Shown one piece after another: positions 33,128-44,207 of a DNA stretch of 64,000 bases. Each line of letters begins with the position of its first letter. The stretch's first letter is position 1. The position numbers and the translations under genes were made by a program. This DNA is from Planctomycetota bacterium (GTDB taxonomy: Bacteria > Planctomycetota > Planctomycetia > Pirellulales > Pirellulaceae), in NCBI GenBank assembly GCA_963204915.1, contig CAUJHS010000064.1:62001-126000 (forward strand). The letters are read 5' to 3'. A model generated the notes under the pieces. It had not been told where the DNA came from. It worked only from the letters and a program-made list of their open reading frames with translations, and searched no databases.

Positions 33128-35197
33128 GTGCAGTTTGAACTTGACGCTCCGTTCCAACCTGCGGGCGATCAGCCGCAAGCGATCGAATCGTTATTTCGTG
33201 GACTGCAACAGGGGCGAAACCATCAAGTCTTGCTTGGTGTGACCGGATCAGGCAAGACGTTCACCATGGCCAACGTGATCCAAAAGGCGCAGCGCCCCGC
33301 CATGGTGATATCGCACAACAAGACGCTCTGTGCGCAATTGTATTCGGAGTTTAAGGAGTTTTTCCCGCGCAACGCGGTGCATTATTTTGTCAGTTATTAC
33401 GACTACTATCAACCGGAAGCGTACATTCCGCAGCGTGACATTTACATAGAGAAGGACGCATCGATCAACGAGGAAATTGATCGCTTGCGTCTTGCATCGA
33501 CGAGTTCGCTGGTGAGCCGGCGCGACGTCATTATTATCGCAAGTGTTTCGGCAATATACGGTTTAGGTTCACCAGATAATTACAAACAAATGATGGTCGC
33601 GGTCCACCGAGGGCAAACCTTAGATCGCGATAAAATGTTAATGAAGTTAGTGGACATACAGTATGAGCGAAACGATATCGCATTTGAACGGTCGCGATTT
33701 CGCGTGCGAGGCGATTGTGTCGAAGTTTGGCCGTCTTATGAAGAATATGCATTTCGAATTGAATTATGGGGCGATGAGGTTGACCAACTTTCAATTATTA
33801 ATCCGTTGACCGGCGAGGTGATCAGCCACGAAGACCAGTTGTTTGTCTATCCGGCGAAGCATTTCGTCATGCCGGAAGATCGAATTCGATTCGCCGTTAA
33901 GAACATCGAAGATGAATTGAACGAACGCCTCAAAGTTTTTCGGGAACAAGGCAAGTTGCTCGAAGCGCAACGTTTGAATGCGCGTACTCGGTTCGATATC
34001 GAAATGATGACCGAAGTGGGGTATTGCCCTGGAATTGAAAACTACAGCCGTCACCTGGACGGTCGTAAGCCGGGCCAGGCTCCGCATACGTTATACGATT
34101 ATTTTCCGCAGGATTATTTGTTGTTCATTGATGAATCGCACGTCACGGTGCCGCAAGTACGAGCGATGTGGCACGGTGATCGAAACCGCAAAGAAACCTT
34201 GGTTGAGCATGGATTCCGCCTCCCCAGTGCGTTGGACAATCGGCCCCTAACATTCGATGAGTGGGAGAAAAAGTTTCCCCAGGCGATTTATGTCTCGGCG
34301 ACGCCCGGCGAATATGAATTGCAGAAGAGTTCCGGCGAGGTGGTAGAACAACTCGTTCGCCCGACGGGGTTATTAGACCCTGTTATCGAAGTGGCTCCTG
34401 CTCGTGGTCAAGTGCCGCACTTGTTGGAACAGGTAAAAGAACGTGCTGCCGCAAATGAGCGCGTCCTCGTTACGGCCCTCACGAAGCGACTTGCTGAAGA
34501 CCTGGCTGCATGGTTGAACGAGAAAGGGGTCGCATGCAAATGGTTACATAGTGAATTGGACGCCTTCGAACGCGTCGAGTTGTTGCGGGAACTTCGGGAA
34601 GGGCGTTTTGATTGTTTGGTGGGAGTTAATCTGTTGCGCGAAGGTCTTGATCTTCCCGAGGTATCGTTGGTCGCGATTCTTGACGCCGATAAGGAGGGCT
34701 TCTTGCGGAGTGAAACATCGCTCATTCAGACGATTGGCCGTGCGGCGCGCAATGTGAACGCCAAGGTGATTCTTTACGCCGACAAGATGACGGATTCGAT
34801 GCGCGCCGCGATTGATGAAACACGTCGTCGGCGAGCGCTTCAGGAAGACTACAATTCAAAGCATGGCATCACGCCCGAGACGGTCAAGAAGAACATTCGC
34901 CGCGGAATCGAATCGGAAGCCGCCGCGCATCGGGCCGCAAACGCCGCGGTCGGGCGAGACGATGAGTCCGTTTATGTGACCGAAGAATACATTCAAGAAT
35001 TAGAAGCGGAAATGTTGGCGGCCGCAGAAAACCTGGAGTTTGAACGCGCCGGTATCATTCGTGATCGGATTATTGAAGTCAAGAAGTCGATCGGAAAAGA
35101 AATCACGGAAACCGAGTTGAAGGCGGCGTCGCAAACGACGCCAAAACGACGAAAAAAGACACGAAGTAGCGCCAAAATACCTCGACCAAAAAATTGA
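33128..35197 (+). CDS. uvrB: Excinuclease ABC subunit B
   Basis: 689 residues. UvrB is the DNA-helicase-like damage verifier of nucleotide excision repair, handed damage by UvrA and cut by UvrC. Walker A is GVTGSGKT (37-44). The beta-hairpin region is [20 protein letters not shown] (about 96-115) followed by [12 protein letters not shown]. Helicase motifs [20 protein letters not shown] and QTIGRAARN are present. The C-terminal UVR motif ([20 protein letters not shown]) contacts UvrC. GTG 33128 is chosen over the frame start at 33107 because AAGGAG stands 7 bases before it and the protein then begins [17 protein letters not shown], as usual. The C-terminus carries a lysine-rich tail. Confidence 0.96.
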   Translation: MQFELDAPFQPAGDQPQAIESLFRGLQQGRNHQVLLGVTGSGKTFTMANVIQKAQRPAMVISHNKTLCAQLYSEFKEFFPRNAVHYFVSYYDYYQPEAYIPQRDIYIEKDASINEEIDRLRLASTSSLVSRRDVIIIASVSAIYGLGSPDNYKQMMVAVHRGQTLDRDKMLMKLVDIQYERNDIAFERSRFRVRGDCVEVWPSYEEYAFRIELWGDEVDQLSIINPLTGEVISHEDQLFVYPAKHFVMPEDRIRFAVKNIEDELNERLKVFREQGKLLEAQRLNARTRFDIEMMTEVGYCPGIENYSRHLDGRKPGQAPHTLYDYFPQDYLLFIDESHVTVPQVRAMWHGDRNRKETLVEHGFRLPSALDNRPLTFDEWEKKFPQAIYVSATPGEYELQKSSGEVVEQLVRPTGLLDPVIEVAPARGQVPHLLEQVKERAAANERVLVTALTKRLAEDLAAWLNEKGVACKWLHSELDAFERVELLRELREGRFDCLVGVNLLREGLDLPEVSLVAILDADKEGFLRSETSLIQTIGRAARNVNAKVILYADKMTDSMRAAIDETRRRRALQEDYNSKHGITPETVKKNIRRGIESEAAAHRAANAAVGRDDESVYVTEEYIQELEAEMLAAAENLEFERAGIIRDRIIEVKKSIGKEITETELKAASQTTPKRRKKTRSSAKIPRPKN

Positions 35198-35274
35198 GTC
35201 GATTCTGGATCTGCGGGGCGCTTCATCCGCGCATTATTGTCAAGGCGGCAAAAGTCTTGCTCGCGAGGACCAGC

Positions 35275-36240
35275 ATGAGTGATTATGCCGTGGGCATCAA
35301 CACCATTAGGGCCGCTGCCGCCAGAATAGCGCCCTTCATCCATCGTACTCCGGTCATGACGTGTCGAACGCTTGACCGGATGACCGGCAAGTCATTGTTT
35401 TTCAAGTGCGAACAGTTTCAAAAATCTGGGGCATTCAAGTTTCGTGGAGCATGCAACGCCGTACTGAATTTGCCCGAAAGTGTGACGAAGAACGGCGTAG
35501 TGACCCACAGTTCGGGAAATCATGCGCAGGCGCTTGCTCTGGCGGCCCAGATGCAGAATATCGCCGCTTACGTTGTCATGCCCAGTACGGCTTCATCGGT
35601 AAAGCGTCACGCTGTCGAGGAGTACGGCGGCATTGTCACACTTTGCGAACCGAACCTCGCAGATCGGGAAGCCACTGCGAGTAAGGTTCAAATCGAGACC
35701 GGCGCAACCTTTATCCCGCCGTATAACCACAGCGACGTCATTGCGGGGCAAGGCACGGTTACGATTGAGTTACTCGCCGACGTTCCTGACGTGGATGCAA
35801 TTCTCGCGCCGGTCGGTGGCGGCGGACTGATGAGTGGGATTTGTATCGCGGCCCGCGCTATAAACCCATCGGTAAGGTTAATTGCCGCCGAACCCACTGG
35901 CGCCGACGACGCGTTTCGGTCCTTCACGGTTGGTGAATTAATTAGTCAATGCGCTCCCAACTCCATTGCAGACGGACTTTTGACGAGCCTGGGTTCTTTA
36001 ACATGGCCGATACTTCGCGATCATCTGGATCAAATCATCACAGTTACCGATGAGGAAATCGTTCGCGCGATGCGACTCGCGTGGGAGCGCGCGAAACTAC
36101 TCATTGAACCAAGCGCCGCAGTTCCCTTGGCGGCGGTGTTGACTGAGGCGTTTCGACGAAATAGTGATTTCCAGCGCATCGGGATCGTGCTTTCCGGTGG
36201 AAACGTAAATCTCGACGCATTGCCATGGACGAAAAGCTGA
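35275..36240 (+). CDS. Threonine/serine dehydratase-like PLP enzyme (fold II)
   Basis: 321 residues from ATG 35275 with GAGGA 7 bases upstream; the ORF can begin at 35194, overlapping uvrB, but that part is not family-like. Fold-type II PLP enzyme: the Schiff-base lysine is in QKSGAFKFRGACNAVLNLPE (about 54-73), the substrate Asn loop SSGNHAQALALAAQ follows, then the phosphate loop VGGGGLMSGICIAARA (about 182-197) and SGGNVNLDALP at the end. The length and the lack of a C-terminal ACT domain favour the catabolic threonine dehydratase / serine racemase branch rather than the IlvA biosynthetic form. It probably makes 2-oxobutyrate from threonine, or deaminates or racemises serine. Confidence 0.82.
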   Translation: MSDYAVGINTIRAAAARIAPFIHRTPVMTCRTLDRMTGKSLFFKCEQFQKSGAFKFRGACNAVLNLPESVTKNGVVTHSSGNHAQALALAAQMQNIAAYVVMPSTASSVKRHAVEEYGGIVTLCEPNLADREATASKVQIETGATFIPPYNHSDVIAGQGTVTIELLADVPDVDAILAPVGGGGLMSGICIAARAINPSVRLIAAEPTGADDAFRSFTVGELISQCAPNSIADGLLTSLGSLTWPILRDHLDQIITVTDEEIVRAMRLAWERAKLLIEPSAAVPLAAVLTEAFRRNSDFQRIGIVLSGGNVNLDALPWTKS

Positions 36241-36285
36241 CTGGACAACGGCTCAGAACGGGCGAGTCCCAAATCCGGTTGGCTC

Positions 36286-39200
36286 TCAGAGTTCAGGCTG
36301 TGCGCCGAGGGATCCTACCAGGGACGCTTCGAAGTCGCCGGATTCGATCGTTGTAATCTGTGCAGCGACATGTTCACGACATTTTGTAATCAATGCATGG
36401 AGAGCCGCATCGTTATTTAACCGTTCCTTGGAGTACGTGTCCAAGTACAAGGCATGGCGACGATAGAGTGCAAGCTCGCGCTCCCGATAAACGCGTAGCC
36501 GGTGTTGGTACCAATCGCTTTGGAGCATCGTGTCACGGGCAAAGAGGTTTCGTATCTCGGGATCGTGTTCGGTTTTTCCTTCATACGATCCGAACGCCAT
36601 GATCGTTACCAACGCCCGAAGCGGCGGACATAATTGGGTTACCGTGCCGTCCTCAAAGTAATGCTTTGCGACACGTTCGTGAGCCTCACAAATGTACCGG
36701 ACTCCATCCGCAAACTCGGCTGGGTCCTGCGTCTCGGGTCGCAGGATGGACTCATCAAATACTTTGTCGGGATGATCGAAAACGCGCCCGAAAAACCTCG
36801 TCACGAACCGTTGCGTGATTCGATAACCGAGACGGCTTGCGAGGACGGGCTTCCCCTCATGCGTAAAATCCTGCAGTTTCTCTAACATCTCATGTTCGAG
36901 TAGAAACTCGGGACGCCTTTCCTCCGGCGTCATTCGGCACCAAACCTCCGGTATCAACAAACTGAGGTCGTGGTCGAATCGCTGGTTCGGGCCTACGTGT
37001 CCCGCCGCCGTGGAGAATCCGGCATGTCCGGTTAAAATCATCGCCACCAACGCGGCATTCAAATCAGCGGCCGGACGAACCGAATTGAAGGGGCCCTTCG
37101 TGAGTGCGCCTTCGCTGCCTGCTCCCGTGGTTGAAGGACTTTTTCCCGTGAGCGAACTGATGTAGTCCATAAACAACTCAGGCAAATCCTGATAGTGGAT
37201 GGGACTATAGACGGCGAGTCCTCGAATGCCCCGTTTCGGTTCGGGTGGGTTGTTTCTTCGGCCAGCGAGCACGGCATTGACGGGAAGCGGAGTTGGTTTG
37301 TCCCCGGGCACACAGCGAAACAATCGAGCGCCCATTTCTGCGACATATTTGTTGGTCGGATTGACCATATCCGGACGATCTTGGAGATACCTTGGGTTTT
37401 TTGAAACCTGGCCTTCAATTCGACGCGGGTTGTCCGAACATACGACGAATCCGGTGTCGGAGTTTTTGACGGTTCGCAGGAGCTTTTTCATCGGCGGAGT
37501 AAAGGCGTCGAAGTCGACCGCCTTCTCAAGCATATCCAACACTTGCTCCTTCCGTAGCGGTTCAAAGTTCGAGGCGAAATTCACGTGTAACCGAGCTAAG
37601 TCCGCTTCCGCTTGTCGGTCAAAACCTCGATGAATTGCATCGTCCGGCCGTTGAAACAATCGGTATTCGCAATTCACGGCGAATTTATACGCATCCGGTA
37701 CGGGCAAAAAAGATGTCGAAGAGTTTTCGCTGTTGTCGGCTCCTAGTGCGTCTCCTCCTCGTGGTGGTGGAAACATCACGTAACGCGCTGGGACGACAAC
37801 CGATGCCGTAATATCGTCTTCCGTTTGCACCTTGGCTGCGGGCGCAAAGTCTTGGCGGACCTTGAAAAGACGCCAGCCGCGATCGCCGTGAAAACCGACG
37901 CGAAGGTACGTGCCTACAAGCTTTCGGTTATGGAGTTTGAGTTCGTTTCCTGGGCTGCCATTGACCATGTCCACACCGAAATGGTCGCGCCATTGTTCGC
38001 CCCACTCCGGCTGGTGAAAGCGTTTAATGATAAAAACGAGCGCTAGAATCCTACTTGGAATGGAGCGTAGCCACGCATTGTACTCATCGTTGTATTCGTC
38101 CGAGACCGTCAACAATTTGATCACGCTGCCTAACGATCTCAACGGGCTGAGCACGGCGCGGCTATCCTTGGGTTGAAATCGTTGCTCCTGTGGTCGATTG
38201 TTTCGCCAGCGATCCGCATAAGATCGATCAAAGATCGACTGTACAATTTTCATGTCTTCATCGAAATTAGCAACGAAGATAGGTCCATATTGCATGTAGT
38301 CCCATAGCGACTTGCTGATCTCGCTTTTGCCGCCGCCGCTAACGGTGCATGGCTTGTGGCAGAACACCCCCTCCGCTGCCGTGCCGATTAAACGCCAACT
38401 TGGAGCCGAAGGGTGCTTTTCAACTCGCAACTTATATCCCGAAGGCGCCATGTAAATCCGATTGGGAAGCAACGGGATGGAAACGAGTTGGTCTGCACGC
38501 TTCCAGGTAATGCTTTGTCGGCGTAAATCCGCCAGCGCGTCTTCGGGAATGTAGATCAATTGCGGATGATTACGGTCGACGCCGTATCCTTCCGGCCGCA
38601 CGTCAATCCAACTACCGTAATCGCGCACCAAGTCGTCGAAGGTTCGGCCGTTGTAGCGTTTGCTATTAACCTGAAACTGCTCCCCTAACGACCAACTTTG
38701 GAAAACTAACGCGCCGCCCGCGTGTTCTTCCTCGACGCCTCCCATCAAATTTGCGGCAAAGCTAATTTGCGTTTTGACTTCCTTCTTACAGTAGCCAAAG
38801 TACGAATCTGCAATCACGGTAACCATCACGCCATCGGGCGTACGGCAAGCCACTTTGAATGCTTCACCGTCGTTGTACAATTCCTCGGGACGCTCCCAGC
38901 ACATGCGATCGCGAATTTGCTGTTCCGTTGCATTACTAATATGGGGCAGACCAAGCTCCTTCTTGGTAAGTCGAGGAAGGTGTGGAGCAAGGATCACGCA
39001 GCCTGTGTGCCCCGACCAATGGACAACATCGAGCCCCGCGTCATTATTGGGAACGTGAGGATCCCCTGCGTTGCCAAAGATGGACTCGACGAAATCGAGG
39101 TTGCTGACGAGTGATCCCGGCGCGAAGAACCGAATCTCCATGGATCGTTCGGCGCAACAACCGGGAACCTCGGGCCGCACCACCGGTCGCAGCAAAAGTG

Positions 39201-39813
39201 AAACCCACCATCGAGCTTGGTCGGATTGCCTTGAAGTGAATGGCAATTCCAGGACATTTGCAGGCGGCGCGACGGCATGTCGAAATAGCGCGACAAATGT
39301 CTTGCGAGGAACAACTCGCTTGTCACTCGGCACGGGTAAACCACCCTCAACAATATGAAACGTTCCCGCAGTCGTGCGTCGATCCGATCGGGGGTTATGG
39401 AGCACGCCATTCAATACGCGATACGAGTGAACGTATTCGCTTGCAAACTCATTTCCGCCCGCTGGCAACGACAGCTCTCGGGCTAGTCCATGCCGATCCA
39501 AGACCATGGCGCGGCCTGGCACGCGCAACGGCGCGTCAAGTTGAATATCCGCAAAGTGTTTATTGAGAAACGCTTCTATGCGGGCATCGACAGGACATCG
39601 GTAGTTTTCGAGAAGTCGTGTTTTTTCCCGGAAGTTTGTTAGCAGACCTGACGCCAGGTTCACCAATTCAGCTCCGCCAACGGACTTGGCAATTGGTAGT
39701 CCGTTGGCGGCCAATTTGAGATTCGCATACCGAAGCAACTCCTCTCGTTCGGTGCTCCATTGCTTCGAGTCGCCATTGTTACGAAAGCCTAAGGCCATTT
39801 TGCGGTCGATCAC
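36286..39813 (-). CDS. Probable PPi-type phosphoenolpyruvate carboxykinase
   Basis: About 1175 residues, an exceptional length. GTG 39813 has GGGAG about 8 bases upstream; ATG 39798 is the other candidate, and the frame to 39942 is unsupported. The protein has a glycine-rich P-loop-like site CTVSGGGKSEISKSL (about residues 487-501), MRPCRVF-type leader excluded, plus HTGCVILAPHLPRLTKKELG, IRFFAPGSLVSNLDFVESIF and the late TGKSPSTTGAGSEGALTKG. Size and these motifs fit, from memory, the pyrophosphate-dependent PEP carboxykinase (EC 4.1.1.38) of Propionibacterium and Entamoeba. That enzyme interconverts oxaloacetate plus PPi with PEP plus phosphate. It is cytoplasmic and has no signal peptide. 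It converges with the dehydratase gene. I am moderately sure of the family, less sure of activity. Confidence 0.68.
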   Translation of the reverse strand: MIDRKMALGFRNNGDSKQWSTEREELLRYANLKLAANGLPIAKSVGGAELVNLASGLLTNFREKTRLLENYRCPVDARIEAFLNKHFADIQLDAPLRVPGRAMVLDRHGLARELSLPAGGNEFASEYVHSYRVLNGVLHNPRSDRRTTAGTFHIVEGGLPVPSDKRVVPRKTFVALFRHAVAPPANVLELPFTSRQSDQARWWVSLLLRPVVRPEVPGCCAERSMEIRFFAPGSLVSNLDFVESIFGNAGDPHVPNNDAGLDVVHWSGHTGCVILAPHLPRLTKKELGLPHISNATEQQIRDRMCWERPEELYNDGEAFKVACRTPDGVMVTVIADSYFGYCKKEVKTQISFAANLMGGVEEEHAGGALVFQSWSLGEQFQVNSKRYNGRTFDDLVRDYGSWIDVRPEGYGVDRNHPQLIYIPEDALADLRRQSITWKRADQLVSIPLLPNRIYMAPSGYKLRVEKHPSAPSWRLIGTAAEGVFCHKPCTVSGGGKSEISKSLWDYMQYGPIFVANFDEDMKIVQSIFDRSYADRWRNNRPQEQRFQPKDSRAVLSPLRSLGSVIKLLTVSDEYNDEYNAWLRSIPSRILALVFIIKRFHQPEWGEQWRDHFGVDMVNGSPGNELKLHNRKLVGTYLRVGFHGDRGWRLFKVRQDFAPAAKVQTEDDITASVVVPARYVMFPPPRGGDALGADNSENSSTSFLPVPDAYKFAVNCEYRLFQRPDDAIHRGFDRQAEADLARLHVNFASNFEPLRKEQVLDMLEKAVDFDAFTPPMKKLLRTVKNSDTGFVVCSDNPRRIEGQVSKNPRYLQDRPDMVNPTNKYVAEMGARLFRCVPGDKPTPLPVNAVLAGRRNNPPEPKRGIRGLAVYSPIHYQDLPELFMDYISSLTGKSPSTTGAGSEGALTKGPFNSVRPAADLNAALVAMILTGHAGFSTAAGHVGPNQRFDHDLSLLIPEVWCRMTPEERRPEFLLEHEMLEKLQDFTHEGKPVLASRLGYRITQRFVTRFFGRVFDHPDKVFDESILRPETQDPAEFADGVRYICEAHERVAKHYFEDGTVTQLCPPLRALVTIMAFGSYEGKTEHDPEIRNLFARDTMLQSDWYQHRLRVYRERELALYRRHALYLDTYSKERLNNDAALHALITKCREHVAAQITTIESGDFEASLVGSLGAQPEL

Positions 39814-40107
39814 GCGTCGTTCTCCCAACAAGCACAAACTTTCTGTCGTATAGGACGTGCCTCGTCCACATGCAACTTCGTTACCAAATCTAACACTGTC
39901 TCGAAAAACTCGACAGGGGCGCAAAAGCGAAGCGCGCCGCACGGTTCCTGTGCCTGCGCGCAGGAAATAATGCTCGTTTTGCAGGCAACACCTGATATGA
40001 AATCAGGCGAACACGAAAGGCGCCGGGTACCGATTGCGGTACTCTTCGAACCCCACGCATAATGGCGTGCGTCATTCAATCAAGAAATACTGGTTCAATC
40101 AGCAGAT

Positions 40108-40587
40108 ATGGCTAGACTTCGCAAATACCCCGGTGCATCCGACGAGGGCGAGAAGAATCCGTTTAACGATGAGCAAGGCAACAACCCGTTTGCCGACCGT
40201 GAGACATTAGGTTCCGAGACGGAAGCGCCCAACGCCAATGTTTATACGTCGGGAGTTACGGGAAATCCGGTACACGCGGTGGGAGGTTTCGAGACAACTC
40301 TCCCTCACCGTGGCGGCGTCATCTTCACAATGGGCCTGGTTGGGATACTCGGCGCTGCAATTCTCGCGTTCTGCTGGCCGGTCCTTTTCTTGAACCTGTT
40401 GGTAACGCTGCCTGCGTGGCTGATGGGGCAAGCTGATCTGCGTGCGATGCGCGCCGGTGCGATGAACACGGAGGGTCGAGGGATGACGCTTGCTGGCTAC
40501 GTCATGGGCATCCTCGGGACATGCGGGACCGTCCTATTATTTGTGGTCATGGCATGGATTAGCTTTAAGTTATCCCCTCTTTGGTAA
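40108..40587 (+). CDS. Small membrane protein, DUF4190-like
   Basis: 159 residues. A ~65-residue acidic, Asn/Pro-rich N-terminus (KNPFNDEQGNNPFADRETLG) is followed by two hydrophobic segments: FTMGLVGILGAAILAFCWPV (about 74-93), a polar turn, and MGILGTCGTVLLFVVMAWIS (about 132-151). The segment between them, with GRGMTLAGYVMGILG, matches DUF4190-type membrane proteins. It has no enzyme motif. The repeated NPF in the tail (NPFND, NPFAD) is notable but unexplained. The ATG lies 295 bases from the GTG of the PPi-PEPCK-like gene on the opposite strand. It converges with the PhyH gene. Confidence 0.65.
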   Translation: MARLRKYPGASDEGEKNPFNDEQGNNPFADRETLGSETEAPNANVYTSGVTGNPVHAVGGFETTLPHRGGVIFTMGLVGILGAAILAFCWPVLFLNLLVTLPAWLMGQADLRAMRAGAMNTEGRGMTLAGYVMGILGTCGTVLLFVVMAWISFKLSPLW

Positions 40588-40643
40588 GTTGCGACGGCCA
40601 TTTGTGCCGTGCGCGAATGTCTAGCTGTCACGCAACATCGAAA

Positions 40644-40666
40644 ACGCCCACGCCGCTTTTCGGCGT
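40644..40666 (-). terminator. Possible terminator after the PhyH gene
   Basis: ACGCCG (40650-40655) and CGGCGT (40661-40666) form a 6-base stem around CTTTT. On the minus strand it is followed by GGGCG and then TTTT. This is just past the end of the PhyH gene. Confidence 0.45.
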
Positions 40667-41551
40667 TCATGTGACACGGTTCGGATCAAACAATAAGGGA
40701 AAAAACTTACCTTCCATCTTCTGCCCCGGCGGAATCGGCGGCACGCCTGCCAAAAGCTCGTTATCAGAAGCGGAGCAAACGCCGTCGCGAAAAACATTGA
40801 CAACGACGGCGCGACGAGGGCGGTCCGTGCGGTTCTCAAATGAACCATGGACCATTAAAGGATGGTGGAACGAGCATTCTCCCTTCTTCAACTCGACCGC
40901 CACCGGATGCGTGAATTGCTCCCATTGCTCATCGTTCAAAACCTGGCGAATCGCCTCCATATTGCCGGCTAAACCGGTTATGGGGAGCAGCGGCCAATTG
41001 TGACTGCGCGGCACATAATGGACACATCCGTTCTCGCGCGTACTATCATCCAAGCCGATCCAACACGTCAGATGCGCCATGGGTTGGGTGCGGGTCCAAT
41101 AGGAATAATCCTGATGCCACGCGACCACACCGCCATGCCGTGCTGGCTTGCAGAATAACTGGTCATGCCAAAACCGCACCGCGCCTTCGAGAAGCTGCGA
41201 TGCGGGAACAGTAAATGCCGGATGCCACAAAACATCGTGCAAACAAGGCCGGATGCGCCAAGCGCCCAGCGCATGGAACAGCACGGTGTTCGGATTGGCC
41301 GATTCATTGGAATGATACTCGTACCAAAGTTCATGACCGACGTGCTGCGGGTTGAACAATTCGGCCAACTCATGACGTAGCCGTTCAATCTGCGCGTCGG
41401 TCAAGATCCGAATGCCTGCCAAATATCCGTTCTCGCGGTAGAACTCTACTTGGTCGTCGGTTAGCCGATAGCGATCCCATTCCTCAGGCGTTTTCGGAAG
41501 GGTAAACAGGTCACTTACGAGTTCGTGGTAGTCAGCCAGATCGTTTGTCAT
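40667..41551 (-). CDS. Phytanoyl-CoA dioxygenase (PhyH) family protein
   Basis: 294 residues. This is a non-haem Fe(II)/2-oxoglutarate oxygenase that hydroxylates a small substrate. The iron-binding H-x-D is in [20 protein letters not shown] (about 129-148), then [20 protein letters not shown]. The distal histidine is in [20 protein letters not shown] (about 227-246), where the following Arg holds 2-oxoglutarate. The N-terminus [20 protein letters not shown] is the usual cap. The substrate is unknown; planctomycetes carry many PhyH paralogues. It stands between the small membrane protein (convergent) and thrS (same strand, 120 bases upstream). Confidence 0.85.
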   Translation of the reverse strand: MTNDLADYHELVSDLFTLPKTPEEWDRYRLTDDQVEFYRENGYLAGIRILTDAQIERLRHELAELFNPQHVGHELWYEYHSNESANPNTVLFHALGAWRIRPCLHDVLWHPAFTVPASQLLEGAVRFWHDQLFCKPARHGGVVAWHQDYSYWTRTQPMAHLTCWIGLDDSTRENGCVHYVPRSHNWPLLPITGLAGNMEAIRQVLNDEQWEQFTHPVAVELKKGECSFHHPLMVHGSFENRTDRPRRAVVVNVFRDGVCSASDNELLAGVPPIPPGQKMEGKFFPLLFDPNRVT

Positions 41552-41670
41552 ACGAAAACGGCGGCAAGGTGTAATGAAGGTCTAACCAACCATCGTGAAT
41601 GACGGCAAGTCAGTGTTCCAGCGCTTGCGTTGAATTCACACGTCTCTGTTGGCCGCGCAGGGTGTGTAAC

Positions 41671-43869
41671 TTAGTATTGGTGGTGTGAACCACGTTCACC
41701 CAAACCCGTTGCTCCTTGATAGGTCTGGCGCACCGTGCGAGCGATAACCTCTCGGCGCAGTTTATCGATCGCCTGGTCAATCGGCATGGCGCCCGCGTCG
41801 CCATCGATCCGGTCGCGGACGGAAACCGTTTGATTATCACGATCTTTTTCGCCAACCACGAACATATAAGGAACCAGCTCAACCTGAGCTTCACGAATTT
41901 TCGCACTGAGTTTCTCACCGCGAAAATCTCCTCGGACGCGGAAGCTCGCCTCACGCAAGCGTGCTTCTACCTGGCGCCCATATTCTTCTGACTTTTCACT
42001 CACGGTGAGCACGCGCACCTGCTCGGGCGCCAGCCATAGTGGGAACGCCCCCGCAAAGTGCTCGATCAACACACCGACGAACCGCTCAAGAGAGCCTAAT
42101 GGGGCGCGATGGATCATAACCGGGCGGTGTGGATGGTTATCGGCGCCGGTATACTCCAAGCCAAAACGTCCATCGCTGGGCAAATTGTAATCGAGTTGGA
42201 CCGTGCCCAGTTGCCACTCTCGGCCAATTGCATCCGTCACAACAAAATCGGCCTTGGGACCATAAAATGCGGCCTCTCCGGGTTCAGGATTGGCGTCAAT
42301 TCCCAAGCTTTGGCAAACTTCATGCAGCGAGTGCTGCGCGTGTTGCCAGTTCTCCGGGCTGCCTACATATTTGTCGCTGGCTGGGTCACGAAAACCAAGC
42401 CGCACACGGTAGTTGTTGAGCCCTAGGCACTTCAAAACGTATTGAGTCATCTCCATGCAGCCTCGGAACTCATCGGCTACTTGTTCCGCAGTACAAAAGA
42501 TGTGCGCATCATCTTGAGTGAATCCGCGAACACGTGTCATCCCCGAGACTTCGCCGGACTTTTCATACCGATACACAGTTCCGAATTCAGCAAGGCGCAA
42601 TGGCAACTCGCGATAGCTGCGAGGCGCCGATCGGTAAATCATGATGTGATGCGGGCAATTCATCGGCTTGACCAAGTAGCGTTCCTGCTTGCTTGCCCAG
42701 CCTTCGAGCGTTGCGATCTTCTCCGCAGGCGAAGCGCCATAATCGTAATTGCCCAAGTCGGCGCCTAACAGGATCGCGGCTTCAATCAGTTTCTTTTCCT
42801 CGTCGCGTGAAAACTTCCCACGGTCACGCCCTTCCTTTACCGCTTCTTCCAACGAGGTGGCAAGCGCATCGACAACTTGCCCAGCCTGATGATCGAACAA
42901 AGGCGCAAACTGTGCGTCACGATAGTACGGGAAATGTCCGCTTGTTTGGTAGAGTTCGACACGCCCCAAATGCGGCGTGTAGACCGGTAGGTAATCACGT
43001 CGTTGCAACTCTTCTCGTACAAAGTTCTCAAGCAGACTACGAATCGTAGCGCCTTTGGGCTGCCACAAAACGAATCCTTGTCCGACCTTTGCGTCAACCG
43101 TGAACAGCTGATGTTGTTTTCCCAGAACGCGATGATCTCGCTTTTTCGCTTCGTCAATGCGACGAAGGTGCTCCTCTAACTCCTTCTTATCGAAGAATGC
43201 GGTTGCGTATAAACGCTGAAGTTGTTTGTTGGATTGATCTCCTTTCCAGTAGGCGCCCGCCACCGACAAAAGCTTGAATGCGCCAATGTGACCCGCGCTT
43301 GGTACGTGCGGACCACGACAAAGATCCAGAAACTCGCCTTGACGGTAGAACGAGAGCGTTTGCTCATCCTTCAATCCGCCCTGAATGTGTTCCACCTTGT
43401 ATGACTGTGCGAGATCTTGACAGATTTGAAGCGCCTGCTGCCTTGGCTCCTCCAAGCGTTCAAAAGGTTCAGCCGCCTGCACGATCTTCTTCATTTCCGC
43501 TTCAATCGCGGGGAAGTCTTCTTCACTTAATTTGTGATTGAGATCGAAATCGTAATAAAAACCGCCTTCAACCGTGGGACCGAAGGCCAGTTGAACACCG
43601 TCGAACAGGCGCATGACGGCTCGAGCCATGACGTGTGCACAGGAGTGCCGCATGACATCGAGAGATTCAGGATCGCCCTTGCGGAGAAGGCGGAGGGAGA
43701 CGTTGCCTGCTGTGGGCAGTGGAAAATCGAGGCTGACCGTCTTTTCATCGACGACCGCGGCCACCGCGGCTTTTGCCAATCCTGGGCCGATGTCGGCCGC
43801 CACGCGGCCAGGGGTTGTGGGAGAATCGTACTGCTTTACGCTTCCATCGGGCAGGTGAACGGCAAGCAT
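41671..43869 (-). CDS. thrS: Threonyl-tRNA synthetase
   Basis: 732 residues from ATG 43869, where it begins [16 protein letters not shown] as usual for the TGS domain; ATG 43911 would add 14 residues. Order: TGS; editing domain (about 70-215) with [10 protein letters not shown] and [10 protein letters not shown]; the class II core with motif 1 region [20 protein letters not shown]; the zinc cysteine in [14 protein letters not shown]; motif 2 [20 protein letters not shown]; and an anticodon-binding end with [20 protein letters not shown]. About 70 residues (about 326-397), rich in Lys/Glu, lie between the strand [10 protein letters not shown] and YLVKPMNCP, where the bacterial norm has only ~15. 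The zinc-site neighbour reads NCPHH, not NCPGH. Confidence 0.93.
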   Translation of the reverse strand: MLAVHLPDGSVKQYDSPTTPGRVAADIGPGLAKAAVAAVVDEKTVSLDFPLPTAGNVSLRLLRKGDPESLDVMRHSCAHVMARAVMRLFDGVQLAFGPTVEGGFYYDFDLNHKLSEEDFPAIEAEMKKIVQAAEPFERLEEPRQQALQICQDLAQSYKVEHIQGGLKDEQTLSFYRQGEFLDLCRGPHVPSAGHIGAFKLLSVAGAYWKGDQSNKQLQRLYATAFFDKKELEEHLRRIDEAKKRDHRVLGKQHQLFTVDAKVGQGFVLWQPKGATIRSLLENFVREELQRRDYLPVYTPHLGRVELYQTSGHFPYYRDAQFAPLFDHQAGQVVDALATSLEEAVKEGRDRGKFSRDEEKKLIEAAILLGADLGNYDYGASPAEKIATLEGWASKQERYLVKPMNCPHHIMIYRSAPRSYRELPLRLAEFGTVYRYEKSGEVSGMTRVRGFTQDDAHIFCTAEQVADEFRGCMEMTQYVLKCLGLNNYRVRLGFRDPASDKYVGSPENWQHAQHSLHEVCQSLGIDANPEPGEAAFYGPKADFVVTDAIGREWQLGTVQLDYNLPSDGRFGLEYTGADNHPHRPVMIHRAPLGSLERFVGVLIEHFAGAFPLWLAPEQVRVLTVSEKSEEYGRQVEARLREASFRVRGDFRGEKLSAKIREAQVELVPYMFVVGEKDRDNQTVSVRDRIDGDAGAMPIDQAIDKLRREVIARTVRQTYQGATGLGERGSHHQY

Positions 43870-44207
43870 GATTGAAGTGGGGCGTCCGTGGTCAAGCAAA
43901 GAGAGCAACATCTTTACAAATGATGTCTTCCAACTCTCGTCCGCGCCTCAAGTATAAAGGGAATGACGCCGTCGACAAGGGAAGGTTCGCCCACCAGGGC
44001 ATGCTCTCAAACGCATAACCACTTTTCCATGATGAACGCTCCATAGGCACGATGGCCGCGAGCAAGTACGCTGTAGGGAACCACGTTTGATTTCATTCCT
44101 TCGGCAATTGCGCCCCCCTCTTGTGGCGTGTCATTGCACTGCGGCTTGCCCTAACAACCCTCGGATGTACTCGGAGCAATCGCGTAAACAACGGGAGAAC
44201 TATCGCT
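43870..44207. other. Intergenic between thrS and DEAD helicase (divergent)
   Basis: 338 bases with no gene. It holds two divergent promoters and possibly a 14-residue extension of thrS (to 43911). I could not assign promoter boxes or a leader structure. Confidence 0.4.

Noticed and set aside
44121..44207. N-terminal extension of the DEAD helicase
   Set aside because: The upstream part lacks a ribosome site and family similarity; ATG 44208 begins the usual core.
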